Shown: positions 8,883 through 17,612, counted from the stretch's first letter. The stretch is DNA of 64,000 nt from Dyadobacter sediminis (GCF_005860765.1 NZ_VCEI01000031.1:124001-188000); one strand, 5' to 3'. Program-made: numbers and translations. The notes: generated from the letters alone by a model not told the origin.

Positions 8883-9554
8883 ATGCTTGCAGCAACACTG
8901 ATCAATCCTATGATTCCCGTCCTTAAACTTACCGATCCGGTAAGTATGGCACTGGACTGGATGGACGAATTCAGTGTGAAGCAGCTGGTTGTTGCAGATT
9001 CAGGCGTTTATCAGGGAATTGTTTCGGAAGATATTCTTTACGACGTTGCCGACAGTTCTGATTCCCTTTCCAAAATCATTATTCAGCACAAGGATATTTT
9101 TGCATCTGAAGACCAGCATCCTTATGAACTTTTACGGCTTGTCAACCAGTTTGGACTGTTAATTATCCCGGTTCTTTATGAAGACCGTACTTTCGCAGGC
9201 AGCATTCTTGTCAATGATCTGGTTGAACACTTTGTCAATGAATTGGGTGTGCAGGAAAAAGGGGCTGTAATCGTGCTGAAAATTGCTGAACGAAGCTATT
9301 CTCTTTCGGAAATCAGCCGGCTTATCGAATCCAACGGTACTAAAATCCTCAGCAGTTACTATTCGTCGGGAGAAACCTATAATCCTGCCAACGAAGCCCG
9401 GCTTACCCTGAAACTCAACCGCACGCACATTACGCCGGTTATTGCCACGCTGGAACGCTTTGGTTACGAGATTGAAGAAGCCCATGCCAATGATCCGATC
9501 GAGAGTGTGGATCAGGAGCGGCTGGATATGCTTTTGAGATATCTTGCAACCTGA
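8883..9554 (+). CDS. CBS-domain protein (AcuB-like)
   Basis: The 223-residue protein has a tandem CBS pair in residues 1-125 (each with an hhxVVxxxGxhxGhVS-like strand, for example QLVVADSGVYQGIVS). A C-terminal ACT-like region follows, beginning AVIVLKIAERSYSLSEISRLI. CBS pairs bind adenosyl ligands such as AMP, ATP, NAD or SAM. It is followed 89 nt later by nadK, so a role sensing nucleotide or NAD(P) state is a reasonable inference but is not shown. No transporter or enzyme domain is fused to it. Confidence 0.82.
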   Translation: MLAATLINPMIPVLKLTDPVSMALDWMDEFSVKQLVVADSGVYQGIVSEDILYDVADSSDSLSKIIIQHKDIFASEDQHPYELLRLVNQFGLLIIPVLYEDRTFAGSILVNDLVEHFVNELGVQEKGAVIVLKIAERSYSLSEISRLIESNGTKILSSYYSSGETYNPANEARLTLKLNRTHITPVIATLERFGYEIEEAHANDPIESVDQERLDMLLRYLAT

Positions 9555-9570
9555 TTCTTCGCTTCTGTAA

Positions 9571-9594
9571 ATGCCGCTGCCTTTGAATCGGCAT
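9571..9594 (+). terminator. Weak hairpin between CBS gene and nadK
   Basis: ATGCCG at 9571-9576 pairs with CGGCAT at 9589-9594 around a 12-nt loop. There is no strong U-tract after it, so it is at most an attenuating hairpin between two genes that probably share transcription. Confidence 0.3.
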
Positions 9595-9643
9595 ATTTGT
9601 CACGTATCTTTCGGAAGAATCAAGATGATCTACTTTTTCTTCC

Positions 9644-10519
9644 ATGAAAATAGCAATTCACGGACGTAACTTTAATGAGTCCGCCCGCCCGTTTATTGAA
9701 AACATGTTCAATGAACTGTCCCGACGGAATGTTGAAGTTCAGCTCTCCAAACCATTTCGTGCGTTTCTGGATCAGATCGGAATTCCGCATTACTCGGAAC
9801 TGGTTTATGACAAGCCCGCAGAACTTTTCCAGGCAGACGAGGTAATCAGTATGGGCGGCGACGGAACTTTGCTGGAAACCGTTTCCCATATCGGAAAAAG
9901 ACAGATTCCTGTTATTGGTATTAATGTAGGACGGCTTGGATTTCTGGCTACTGTTTCTCCGGAACGCATTTCGGACCTCATCAATTCACTGGAAAATGAT
10001 CAGTACCGGATTGACGAAAGAACACTGGTCACACTGGAATCCAATACGGATGTTTTTGACGGCCTGAATTTCGGCCTGAATGATTTCACGATCACAAAGA
10101 CAGACACTTCTTCCATGATTACCGTCCATACGTATCTGAACGACGAATTTCTGAATTCCTACTGGGCCGACGGATTGATTGTTTCCACACCGACCGGATC
10201 GACAGGATATTCGCTGAGCTGCGGCGGCCCGGTTCTTGTTCCGCATTCCCAAAATTTCATTATTACCCCGATCAGCCCGCATAATCTTAACGTAAGGCCG
10301 CTGGTCGTTGAAGATACGGCCGTGATCAAGCTGGAAGTAAAGAGCAGAAGCAACAATTTCCTGATTTCTCTCGATGCGCGGTCGCTTATCGTCGATGAAA
10401 ACACACAGCTCACAATCCGGAAAGCAGATTTTACAGCCAGACTGATCAAAATGTTTGATGACAGCTTTCTGAATACCTTGCGCAGTAAACTTTCATGGGG
10501 CCTGGACATGCGCAATTAA
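9644..10519 (+). CDS. nadK: NAD kinase
   Basis: NadK phosphorylates NAD to NADP with ATP or polyphosphate. The 291-residue protein has the diagnostic GGDGTLLE motif at about residues 71-78 (catalytic Asp) and the IGINVGRLGFLA strand. The downstream TPTGSTGYSLSCGGP motif of the NAD-binding half is also present. Length matches bacterial NadK. It lies downstream of the CBS-domain gene and 24 nt upstream of the epimerase gene, so these may be co-transcribed. Confidence 0.96.
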   Translation: MKIAIHGRNFNESARPFIENMFNELSRRNVEVQLSKPFRAFLDQIGIPHYSELVYDKPAELFQADEVISMGGDGTLLETVSHIGKRQIPVIGINVGRLGFLATVSPERISDLINSLENDQYRIDERTLVTLESNTDVFDGLNFGLNDFTITKTDTSSMITVHTYLNDEFLNSYWADGLIVSTPTGSTGYSLSCGGPVLVPHSQNFIITPISPHNLNVRPLVVEDTAVIKLEVKSRSNNFLISLDARSLIVDENTQLTIRKADFTARLIKMFDDSFLNTLRSKLSWGLDMRN

Positions 10520-10543
10520 ATACATCCGGTAAATAGCAAATCA

Positions 10544-11578
10544 ATGCAGCTGATCCTTCACACCTTCAACCTGGAACTTAAACATACGTTCACCATTGCA
10601 CATGATTCCCGGGATGTGCAGCCCACATTGATTGCAGAGCTTACGGACGGCGAATACAGCGGCTACGGCGAGGCTACCTCTAATCCATACTACGGCATTA
10701 CGATTGGCAATATGGTTCAAGCACTGGAAAATGTCAGAGACATTGTTGAAAGGGGATCGTATGCAAGTGCCGAAGAATTGTGGGATAAAGTGCATCCAAT
10801 GCTTCAATCCAATTCCTTTGCACAATGTGCACTGGATGAAGCTGCACATGACTATTTTGCCAAAAAGAAAGGTCAGAAGCTATATCAAAGCTGGGGATTG
10901 TCCATTGAAAATAATGTGCTCACAAACTTTACAATTGGCATTGATACTGTCGAAAAGATGGTTTCCAAGATGAAAGAGCTTCCATGGCCTGTTTATAAAA
11001 TCAAATTAGGCACCAACGAAGATCTTCGTATAGTGAAAGAATTGCGGCAGCATACTGATGCACTGTTTCGTGTAGATGCCAATTGTGCATGGACAGCGGA
11101 GCAAACCATTCAGATTGCCCCTGAACTGAAAAAGCTGGATGTGGAATTTATCGAGCAGCCACTTGCCGCTGACGATAATGAAGGAATGAAACTGGTTTAT
11201 GCCGAAAGCGCACTTCCGGTAATTGCAGACGAAAGCTGTATTGTTGAAAGTGATGTAAAAAATTGCCATGGCTTTTTTCATGGCGTCAATATAAAGCTTA
11301 CCAAATGTGGCGGCCCGACTGCCGCCAGAAGAATGATTTCCGAAGCCAGAAGCCTTGAAATGAAAACCATGATCGGCTGCATGACCGAATCCAGTGTCGG
11401 AATTTCCGCCATTGCACATCTTTTGCCTTTGCTCGACTATGTTGACATGGATGGCACTTTACTGATTAAAAATGATCCGGCGTCCGGCGTTAATTTTGAT
11501 TTTGGAAAAGTAATTTATGTTAGCGAAAACGGAAGCGGAGCCTGCCTGAAAAACCGAGTTCCGGCAATTTTACAGTGA
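10544..11578 (+). CDS. Dipeptide epimerase (enolase superfamily, L-Ala-D/L-Glu type)
   Basis: The 344-residue protein follows the muconate-lactonizing subgroup of the enolase superfamily. It has the KxK base in VYKIKLG, metal ligands in RVDANCAW, EQPL and ADESC, and the opposing Lys in NIKLTKCGG. This set is that of L-Ala-D/L-Glu epimerases, which interconvert murein-derived dipeptides so that they can be degraded after peptidoglycan recycling. Substrate preference within the family varies. Its TGA stop overlaps the GTG start of the next gene (GTGA), which implies translational coupling with the PLP enzyme. Confidence 0.85.
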   Translation: MQLILHTFNLELKHTFTIAHDSRDVQPTLIAELTDGEYSGYGEATSNPYYGITIGNMVQALENVRDIVERGSYASAEELWDKVHPMLQSNSFAQCALDEAAHDYFAKKKGQKLYQSWGLSIENNVLTNFTIGIDTVEKMVSKMKELPWPVYKIKLGTNEDLRIVKELRQHTDALFRVDANCAWTAEQTIQIAPELKKLDVEFIEQPLAADDNEGMKLVYAESALPVIADESCIVESDVKNCHGFFHGVNIKLTKCGGPTAARRMISEARSLEMKTMIGCMTESSVGISAIAHLLPLLDYVDMDGTLLIKNDPASGVNFDFGKVIYVSENGSGACLKNRVPAILQ

Positions 11579-12675
11579 GCATTTACAAAACAAATACTCT
11601 TCCCGGAAGAACTGTAATTACTGCTGCAGAAGAGAAATTTCTTTGGTTTAGCGGTACGGATTATCTAGGAATGGGCCATAACGAAGCATTTCGTACATTC
11701 CTGAAAGATGGTCTGGAAAATTATGGAAACCATTTTGGAAGTTCACGCAACAACACGCTCCAATTAAATGTTTACGATGAAGCAGAAGGACTGTTTGCTG
11801 CATTTACAGGATCTCCTTCTGCATTGATTGTTTCTTCGGGAATGTGGGCCGGACAACTGGTTATGAAAGAAATAGAAAATCTGGTTCATAGCAGGTCAGA
11901 AACGGAACGGATCAAATATCATTATGCGCCGCGTGTACATCCGGCTTTGTGGGGTAATTATTTTAAGCCTGAAACTGCAAGCTGGAAAAATTGGGCTTAT
12001 GACGTTGTGCAGGAAATCAATAACAGCACTACAAGAACAGCACATGTAATTTGTACGGATGCAACAGGCTCGCCCATGGTCGAGGAATTTGATTTTTCCA
12101 TTTTTAACGTACTTCCTCCTTCACAAAATACATGGCTGATTGTCGATGAATCGCATGCACTTGGAATTACCGGAGATGACGGACGCGGCTTCTGGAAAAG
12201 TCTGGACCGTATTTCAGGTATTAATAAAATTATTCTTTCTTCATTAAACAAAGCATTGGGCATTCCGGGCGGAGTCATTCTGAGCAATAAGCTTACAATC
12301 AATCAATTGCGGCGTTCTCCGTGGTTTGCAGGTGCCTCTCCGCCTGCTCCGGCTTACATGCATGCTTTGAAAATGATGCTGAATACATTGCTTTATGCAA
12401 AGCTTCATTCCGATTTAATCCAGAATATCAGGTACTTTGAACAAAAACTTTCTGCAGGCAAGTTGTTTGAAAGCATTCACAATTATCCTGTTTTTTGCAG
12501 CAAGAACCTCGCTTTGTTTGATCATTTGCTCGAAAATAAAATAATGGCAAGCTGCTTTTCTTACCCGATGCCGACCGATGCACCTGTAACACGCATAGTT
12601 ATAAGCGCCCTGCACCAAAAAGAAGACCTCGACAAATTAGCCGAGGTCTGTAAATTGTTCATTAGTCTGGGTTAA
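11575..12675 (+). CDS. PLP-dependent aminotransferase-fold enzyme, AONS-like
   Basis: The 366-residue fold-type I PLP enzyme resembles 8-amino-7-oxononanoate synthase/KBL-type acyltransferases. It has a GTDYLGMG N-terminal motif, YGNHFGSSRNN, the cofactor Asp/His region DESHALGITGDDGRG, and the Schiff-base Lys in SLNKALGIPGG. No other biotin genes are nearby. The gene starts at GTG 11575, overlapping the stop of the dipeptide epimerase gene by 4 nt, so the two products probably act in one pathway. It may process an amino acid or peptide product of murein recycling; that is inference. A true BioF role cannot be excluded but is not supported by context. Confidence 0.75.
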   Translation: MSIYKTNTLPGRTVITAAEEKFLWFSGTDYLGMGHNEAFRTFLKDGLENYGNHFGSSRNNTLQLNVYDEAEGLFAAFTGSPSALIVSSGMWAGQLVMKEIENLVHSRSETERIKYHYAPRVHPALWGNYFKPETASWKNWAYDVVQEINNSTTRTAHVICTDATGSPMVEEFDFSIFNVLPPSQNTWLIVDESHALGITGDDGRGFWKSLDRISGINKIILSSLNKALGIPGGVILSNKLTINQLRRSPWFAGASPPAPAYMHALKMMLNTLLYAKLHSDLIQNIRYFEQKLSAGKLFESIHNYPVFCSKNLALFDHLLENKIMASCFSYPMPTDAPVTRIVISALHQKEDLDKLAEVCKLFISLG

Positions 12676-12678
12676 TTG

Positions 12679-13548
12679 TTACAGTTCTGTATTTCCAAGT
12701 TTGGCAAGCCGTTGTTCTTCCCTGAGCTTTTCTCTTTCCACTTTTGCAGAAACCAGAATACTGACTTCAAAGAGCAGGAAAAGCGGAATGGCAACAAGAA
12801 TCTGGCTGTAAATATCAGGCGAAGGCGTAATAACAGCCGCTACGATCAGAATGACGATCATTGAATGCTTTCTGTATTCCCGCATAAATGCCGGAGTCAA
12901 CACGCCTACTTTTGAAAGTACAAACACGACTACGGGCAACTGAAATGCAATGCCGCATGCCAGTGTAAGCGTAGCAACAAGGGATATGTAAGATGCCAGG
13001 CTGAACTCGTTGATAATGGATTCATCCAGCGTGTAATTAGCTAAAAAGTTCATCGCCAGAGGCGTAACGATAAAGTATCCGAAAAATACCCCTGAAAAGA
13101 AAAGGAACGTTACATAAAATACAGCTCCGCTTGCAGACTTTCTTTCAGCTGGTCTAAGTCCTGGCTTGATAAACCGCCATACTTCCCAGAAAGCATACGG
13201 AAAAGCAAAAACGAGCCCGGCAATTACAGAAGAAGTCATACTCATTGTAAACTGGTCCCCTACGCCAATGGCCTGCAACTTGAAATTAAGCGCTTTTATA
13301 CAAAGTTCATCGTAACCTACTTTATCTGCCAGCTTGCAAAGCATTCTGTAAGTCCAGAAATCCGGCTTTGCAGGAGCAATAATGACGTAATGATAAATTT
13401 CTTTAATATAAATAAAGGACAGAATTGCAAATACCAGTATGGAGCCTGCTGCGCGGATAACGTGCCATCTTAACTCTTCCAGATGCCCGATAAATGACAT
13501 CTCTTTTCCTTCATCTTCTTCGTTATCAAATTCCTGATCCAAGGACAT
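12679..13548 (-). CDS. tatC: Sec-independent protein translocase TatC
   Basis: TatC is the substrate receptor of the twin-arginine translocon in the cytoplasmic membrane. The 289-residue protein starts with an acidic stretch. Next come the conserved cytoplasmic motif SFIGHLEELRWHVIR (with the key Glu), the FxKPGL-like element WRFIKPGLRPAE after the second helix, and six hydrophobic segments. A large loop with several Lys and Cys residues between helices 1 and 2 is longer than in E. coli TatC and is common in Bacteroidota. No tatA/B is adjacent. It converges with the AONS-like gene and leaves only a few bases between stops. Confidence 0.95.
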   Translation of the reverse strand: MSLDQEFDNEEDEGKEMSFIGHLEELRWHVIRAAGSILVFAILSFIYIKEIYHYVIIAPAKPDFWTYRMLCKLADKVGYDELCIKALNFKLQAIGVGDQFTMSMTSSVIAGLVFAFPYAFWEVWRFIKPGLRPAERKSASGAVFYVTFLFFSGVFFGYFIVTPLAMNFLANYTLDESIINEFSLASYISLVATLTLACGIAFQLPVVVFVLSKVGVLTPAFMREYRKHSMIVILIVAAVITPSPDIYSQILVAIPLFLLFEVSILVSAKVEREKLREEQRLAKLGNTEL

Positions 13549-13631
13549 ATTATTAATAATTACTGAAACTCAATCTACGTAAAAAAGTAAAAACAGGATC
13601 ATTCCCTGTTTGTCAATGGCCGAATTTACTT

Positions 13632-13667
13632 AAAAAACCCGTCGAAATGATCCGGCGGGTTTTTTTA
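13632..13667 (-). terminator. Bidirectional terminator downstream of pdhA
   Basis: AAAAAACCCG (13632-13641) pairs with CGGGTTTTTT (13657-13666), the arms extended by a few pairs around the loop. Read on the minus strand it follows the pdhA stop at 13685 by about 20 nt and ends in a U-run. Confidence 0.8.
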
Positions 13668-13684
13668 AATTGGTTTATATCTGA

Positions 13685-14716
13685 TCAGTCCATCACAAAC
13701 GGATAATCGTTCTCCACATACACATCGGTGTAAGCTTCTTTGGGATCCGGAAATTCGGATTCCTCGGCAAACTGAACAGATTCAGCAACGATATCCTTTA
13801 CTTTCTTATCAATGTTTTCCAGTTCTTCTTCCGTCGCCAGATTATTGGAAAGGATTACAGCACGGATCTGCTCGATCGGGTCGCGGTGCTTGTATTCTTC
13901 CACTTCTTCCTTTGAACGGTATTTCTGCGGATCCGACATGGAATGTCCGCGATAACGGTACGTACGGAATTCAAGGAATGTAGGACCTTCTCCGTTGCGT
14001 GCACGTTCGGCAGCGCGGGAAACAGCTTCGTGAATTGCTTCCACACTCATGCCGTCCACAGGTTCGGAAGGAATATCATAAGCTTCGCCCATGGTGTAAA
14101 GCTCGGTAACATTGGAAGTCCTTGCAACCGAAGTTCCCATGGCGTAACCGTTATTTTCCACAACAAAAATCACAGGAAGTTTCCAGGTCATGGCCATGTT
14201 CAATGCTTCGTGAAAAGCACCCTGGCGAATGGCTCCGTCGCCAAAATAACAAATACAAAGATTTCCTGTCTTGTTATATTTCTCAGCAAATGCAATTCCG
14301 GCGCCCAATGGAATTTGTGCGCCTACGATTCCATGTCCTCCGACAAAGTTATTCTCTTTATCAAAAATGTGCATGGAACCGCCTTTTCCTTTGGTTGTTC
14401 CTGTTTTCTTGCCGTAAAGTTCAGCCATAATCGCTTTCGGATCGGTACCCAGCGCAAGCGGAATGCCGTGATCACGATAAGCCGTTATATACTTGTCACC
14501 TTTCTTTAAAGCTGAAACCGCTCCTGATGAGCAGGCTTCCTGCCCGATATACAAGTGGCAAAAACCCCGGATTTTCTGTTGGCCGTAAAGCTGGCCGGAT
14601 TTTTCTTCAAAACGTCGTTGTAAAAGCATACTTTCGAACCAGAACATATATTGTTCCTTCGGATGCTGCAACTTTTGAGGCGCTGATGCTTCCATATTTT
14701 CAGTAACGGTGGCCAT
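13685..14716 (-). CDS. pdhA: Pyruvate dehydrogenase E1 component, alpha subunit
   Basis: PdhA binds thiamine diphosphate with the beta subunit and decarboxylates pyruvate in the pyruvate dehydrogenase complex. The 343-residue protein has the E1-alpha start region RRFEEKSGQLYGQQKIRGFCHLY and the ThDP/Mg motif beginning GDGAIRQGAFHEALNMA and ending in ENN (about residues 166-190). The phosphorylation-loop-like YRYRGHSMSDP is also present. The length fits the alpha subunit of an alpha2beta2 E1. The beta subunit gene is not adjacent, so the complex is encoded at separate loci. It is divergent from recF with a 128-bp shared region. Confidence 0.93.
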   Translation of the reverse strand: MATVTENMEASAPQKLQHPKEQYMFWFESMLLQRRFEEKSGQLYGQQKIRGFCHLYIGQEACSSGAVSALKKGDKYITAYRDHGIPLALGTDPKAIMAELYGKKTGTTKGKGGSMHIFDKENNFVGGHGIVGAQIPLGAGIAFAEKYNKTGNLCICYFGDGAIRQGAFHEALNMAMTWKLPVIFVVENNGYAMGTSVARTSNVTELYTMGEAYDIPSEPVDGMSVEAIHEAVSRAAERARNGEGPTFLEFRTYRYRGHSMSDPQKYRSKEEVEEYKHRDPIEQIRAVILSNNLATEEELENIDKKVKDIVAESVQFAEESEFPDPKEAYTDVYVENDYPFVMD

Positions 14717-14736
14717 GTATTTGGTTCTCGTTTATA

Positions 14737-14754
14737 AAGACAGAACTTTGTCTT
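14737..14754. promoter_or_regulatory. Inverted repeat upstream of pdhA (possible operator)
   Basis: AAGACA (14737-14742) and TGTCTT (14749-14754) form a dyad with a 6-nt centre, 21-38 nt upstream of the pdhA start in the pdhA-recF divergent region. Its position would suit a repressor or leader site, but no regulator is known here. Confidence 0.35.
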
Positions 14755-14844
14755 AAAGTTAGTGGTTTGAACAGAGTCTGTTTTTTGCCGTACTCACGCA
14801 AATGATTTGCGAAAATAAGCATAAACTAAATAACAAAGAAGTTC

Positions 14845-15936
14845 ATGTGGTTAGAAAAGCTTCACCTTACATACTTTAAAAGCTATGAAGAGAAAGCCTT
14901 TACCTTCGGGGAACGTGTAAATTGCCTCATCGGTGAGAACGGAAGCGGTAAAACCAACCTGCTGGATGCCATTTACTTTCTTACACTTACCAAAAGCGCC
15001 TTTCACAATCAGGATGCGCTGGGCATCCGGCATGCCAATGATTTTTTTGTGCTGGACGGAATATTCCATGAATCCGGCAAAAACATCCAGATCACATGCA
15101 GCTTTCAGCGCGGCCAGCGCAAGGTTTTTATGGCCGACAAGAAGAACTATGAAAGACTGAGCGATCATATCGGCCTTTTTCCGCTTGTACTGATCGAACC
15201 CAATGATACGGATCTGATCCGGGACGGAAGCGAGGAACGGAGACGGTTTTTCGACGGTGTTCTGGCGCAGGCTGCGCCCGGCTACCTCAGCGACTTTTTA
15301 CATTACAACAAAATCCTTTCGCAGCGCAACGGACTGCTGAAACTGTTTGCGGAACGCAATTACCTTGACGAAGATCTGCTGGAAACCTATAACGAGCCGC
15401 TCATTATATTATCTCAGCGTATTTACGAACACCGGAGTGAATTCATGAAGCGGTTTGTACCTATTTTCTATAAATATTATGAATTCCTGAGCAGCGGAAA
15501 CGAGCAGGTCGATGTCATTTACGAAAGTGAAGTGGCTGATCCGAACTTTCCGGCCGGGTTCCGCAAAAACCGGAGCAAAGATCTTCATGCGCAGCGTACA
15601 GGCAAGGGCGTTCACAAGGATGAGTATATTTTTGAAATAGACGGCGTTACGTTGAGAAAATTTGGTTCGCAGGGACAGCAGAAATCGTTTCTGATTGCGC
15701 TGAAACTTGCCCAGTTTGAACTTTTGAAAGAAGAAAAGGAAAAAACGCCGATACTGCTTCTGGACGATATTTTTGACAAACTCGACGACCGCCGCATACA
15801 CAAGCTGATCGAACTGATTGATACGGGCTTTCTAGGACAGGTTTTCATTACAGACGCACGCCCGGAACGTTCACAACGGATTCTGGAAAATGTAAAAGCC
15901 GATGTCCGCTTTTTTGAGATTAAGAAAGTGGTGTAA
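14845..15936 (+). CDS. recF: DNA replication and repair protein RecF
   Basis: RecF is an SMC-like ATPase that loads RecA at gaps with RecO and RecR. The 363-residue protein has the Walker A GENGSGKTNLLDA (about residues 31-43), the family motif YNKILSQRNGLLK, and the ABC signature-like FGSQGQQKSFLIALKLAQ. The Walker B LLLDDIFDKLDDRR is followed by the terminal TDAR strand. The recF gene is not next to dnaA/dnaN here, so it does not mark the origin. The start ATG lies in the divergent region with pdhA. Confidence 0.96.
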   Translation: MWLEKLHLTYFKSYEEKAFTFGERVNCLIGENGSGKTNLLDAIYFLTLTKSAFHNQDALGIRHANDFFVLDGIFHESGKNIQITCSFQRGQRKVFMADKKNYERLSDHIGLFPLVLIEPNDTDLIRDGSEERRRFFDGVLAQAAPGYLSDFLHYNKILSQRNGLLKLFAERNYLDEDLLETYNEPLIILSQRIYEHRSEFMKRFVPIFYKYYEFLSSGNEQVDVIYESEVADPNFPAGFRKNRSKDLHAQRTGKGVHKDEYIFEIDGVTLRKFGSQGQQKSFLIALKLAQFELLKEEKEKTPILLLDDIFDKLDDRRIHKLIELIDTGFLGQVFITDARPERSQRILENVKADVRFFEIKKVV

Positions 15937-15952
15937 AAAGTCCGGATTTGGT

Positions 15953-16234
15953 CTAAGTGAAACGTTTGCAATCCAGAACGTTAAGCACAACCTCGGAATT
16001 ATCGATTACAGTGTAAAAAAGAATATGATGTTTACCAACTGTCAGTTTCCTCACAGAAGACAATATTGAACGTTGCATGCCTATAAAAGGAAACATTTCC
16101 AGCTTGCCTAAACTTGACTGTAGTTCGTCAGTGAATCTTTCAGCAACTGTCTCTCCCAAGATATCATAAATGTAGGAGACCATTTCATGATAATTATCCT
16201 TGGCAATCTCTGTCCATTTTATTTTGTAAACCAC
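15953..16234 (-). CDS. ParE/RelE-family toxin
   Basis: The 93-residue basic protein has the ParE/RelE toxin pattern: an N-terminal strand YKIKWTEIAKDNY, two helices, the PFIGMQR loop, RKLTVGKHHILFYTV, and the terminal strand pattern of the RelE/ParE fold ending LDCKRFT. ParE members poison gyrase and RelE members cleave mRNA; the sequence does not decide between them. It begins at GTG 16234, overlapping by 16 nt the stop of the upstream antitoxin frame, which is itself interrupted by an amber codon. The toxin frame is intact. The adjacent cognate antitoxin frame strongly supports the assignment. Confidence 0.8.
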   Translation of the reverse strand: MVYKIKWTEIAKDNYHEMVSYIYDILGETVAERFTDELQSSLGKLEMFPFIGMQRSILSSVRKLTVGKHHILFYTVIDNSEVVLNVLDCKRFT

Positions 16235-16461
16235 TTTTTGGTCTCTTTTATGATTTCTTCATTGGACAGTAACTTATTTTGTCCAGCCTGAATCAGAGAC
16301 TCGTTTAAAGATTTTAGTAATTCGGGGGAAGCAGTATCGATATGATTTGAATGCTGCTGCTAAATAAATACACGGATTGAAGACAGCAGATCCTCCATCC
16401 ATGCAGCGTCCATTTCATTCACAAGACGGATTACTTCCGATTTTAATTCGACTGATGACAT
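16219..16461 (-). pseudogene. Antitoxin of the ParE/RelE toxin, interrupted by an in-frame amber codon
   Basis: Reading the minus strand from ATG 16461 gives one continuous 81-codon frame (begins MSSVELKSEVIRLVNEMDA, ends EEIIKETKKWFTK) with a single internal TAG at codon 34 (16360-16362), followed by CAG CAG. Removing that stop gives an 80-residue protein of the usual size and helical, charged character for the small antitoxins paired with ParE/RelE toxins. Its end overlaps the toxin start by 16 nt as in functional pairs. A single C-to-T change (CAG to TAG) explains the break. No good restart codon follows the TAG. A sequencing error or a genuine nonsense mutation are both possible. Confidence 0.75.
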
Positions 16462-16488
16462 CTTTGAAATAATTGTTTGAACACTTAA

Positions 16489-16496
16489 CAAATTTA
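16489..16496 (-). promoter_or_regulatory. -7 element of the toxin-antitoxin promoter
   Basis: On the minus strand TAAATTTG matches TAnnTTTG about 28 nt upstream of the antitoxin ATG. A -33 TTG at the right distance is not seen; the A-run of the neighbouring terminator overlaps this site. Confidence 0.35.
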
Positions 16497-16534
16497 AAAA
16501 AATAAGAGAAAGCTGCACAGAGAATGTGCAGCTT
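16496..16534 (-). terminator. Terminator of the mannose-1-phosphate guanylyltransferase gene
   Basis: AAGCTGCACA (16510-16519) and TGTGCAGCTT (16525-16534) form a perfect 10-bp stem with a 5-nt loop. On the minus strand it follows the gene's stop at 16545 and is followed by a T-rich run. Confidence 0.8.
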
Positions 16535-16544
16535 TGCATACAGT

Positions 16545-17612
16545 CTAAACGAACCTGCTGTTTACTTCTTTTGCATCCGCGACAAACTCTTTTACTCTTT
16601 GTTCATCCTCTTTTTTGCAGATCAGCAGAACGCCGTCATATTCGGCTACGATAAAACCGTCGAGGCCATTGATGACAACCAGCTTATCCTTCGGTGTTTT
16701 GATAATGGAATTAGCTGTATCGTAAAGGATTACATTGCCGTCAGTAACGTTCATATGCTCATCTTTTTCCGATACTTCATAAAGCGATTTCCATGTTCCG
16801 AGGTCCGACCAGCCGAAATTGCTTAAAACCACATGCACATTATCCGCTTTTTCCATAATGCCGTTATCAATGGAAATGCTGCCGCAATGCTGGTATGCGC
16901 GCTGAACAAACATATCTTCCGTTTCCAGGTAATAATGCGTGTTGCCTTCTTCAAATATTTCCGCAGTATATGGCTGAAATCTCTTCAGTGCCTTTTTGAA
17001 TGCATTTATATTCCAGACAAATATGCCCGCATTCCATACGAAATCCCCGCTGTCCAGAAACTGCATGGCCAGTTCCAGATGCGGCTTTTCGGTAAATGAC
17101 TTTACTTTTTTTACGGTCAGCTTGTCGGGAATGTACTGAATGTAGCCGTAACCCGTATCGGGCCGGCTTGGCTGAATGCCCAGCGTCACCAGAATATCCT
17201 CGTTCCGCGTTGCGCCCAAAGCCACTTTGATCGTATCCCGGAAAACGTCCTCTTTCAGAATAATATGATCAGCAGGAGCTACAACAACGTTGGCGTTGGG
17301 GTTTCTGGATGCGATTTTATAGCAGGCATAAGCAATGCAGGGTGCTGTGTTCCTGCGGTTCGGTTCCAGCAATATCTGTTTGTCATTCAGGAACGGAACC
17401 TGTTCCTTTACAATATCTCTATATTCCAGACTTGTAACGATGTATATGTTTTCTACCGGACAAACACCGTGAAATCTCTCAACAGTTTGCTGTAAAAGCG
17501 TTTTCCCCGTTCCCAATACATCATGAAACTGCTTTGGAAAATGGGTCCTGCTGAAAGGCCAGAATCTTGTGCCGACTCCGCCGGCCATAATGATAACAAA
17601 GGTATCCTGCAT
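16545..17612 (-). CDS. Mannose-1-phosphate guanylyltransferase
   Basis: The enzyme makes GDP-mannose from mannose 1-phosphate and GTP for surface polysaccharide synthesis. The nucleotidyltransferase motif MAGGVGTRFWPFSR is followed by FPKQF (the sugar-phosphate/metal region). PADH, TGYGYIQY, and the FTEKP element around residues 160-170 place it in the single-domain ManC/GMP family of about 355 residues, without a fused isomerase domain. I use ATG 17612 (MQDTFVIIMAGG); the frame runs back to a TTG at 17624. It is monocistronic, bounded by a clear terminator. Confidence 0.92.
   Translation of the reverse strand: MQDTFVIIMAGGVGTRFWPFSRTHFPKQFHDVLGTGKTLLQQTVERFHGVCPVENIYIVTSLEYRDIVKEQVPFLNDKQILLEPNRRNTAPCIAYACYKIASRNPNANVVVAPADHIILKEDVFRDTIKVALGATRNEDILVTLGIQPSRPDTGYGYIQYIPDKLTVKKVKSFTEKPHLELAMQFLDSGDFVWNAGIFVWNINAFKKALKRFQPYTAEIFEEGNTHYYLETEDMFVQRAYQHCGSISIDNGIMEKADNVHVVLSNFGWSDLGTWKSLYEVSEKDEHMNVTDGNVILYDTANSIIKTPKDKLVVINGLDGFIVAEYDGVLLICKKEDEQRVKEFVADAKEVNSRFV

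Noticed and set aside
13943..14509. 188-residue plus-strand frame inside pdhA
   Set aside because: It is antisense to a gene with complete E1-alpha motifs; no independent support.
14845..15936. recF as a sign of the origin region
   Set aside because: dnaA and dnaN are not adjacent; recF is commonly detached in Bacteroidota.
16360..16362. TAG as a programmed readthrough or pyrrolysine codon
   Set aside because: Pyrrolysine systems are not known in Bacteroidota and no stem-loop signal is seen; a point mutation (CAG to TAG) is simpler.
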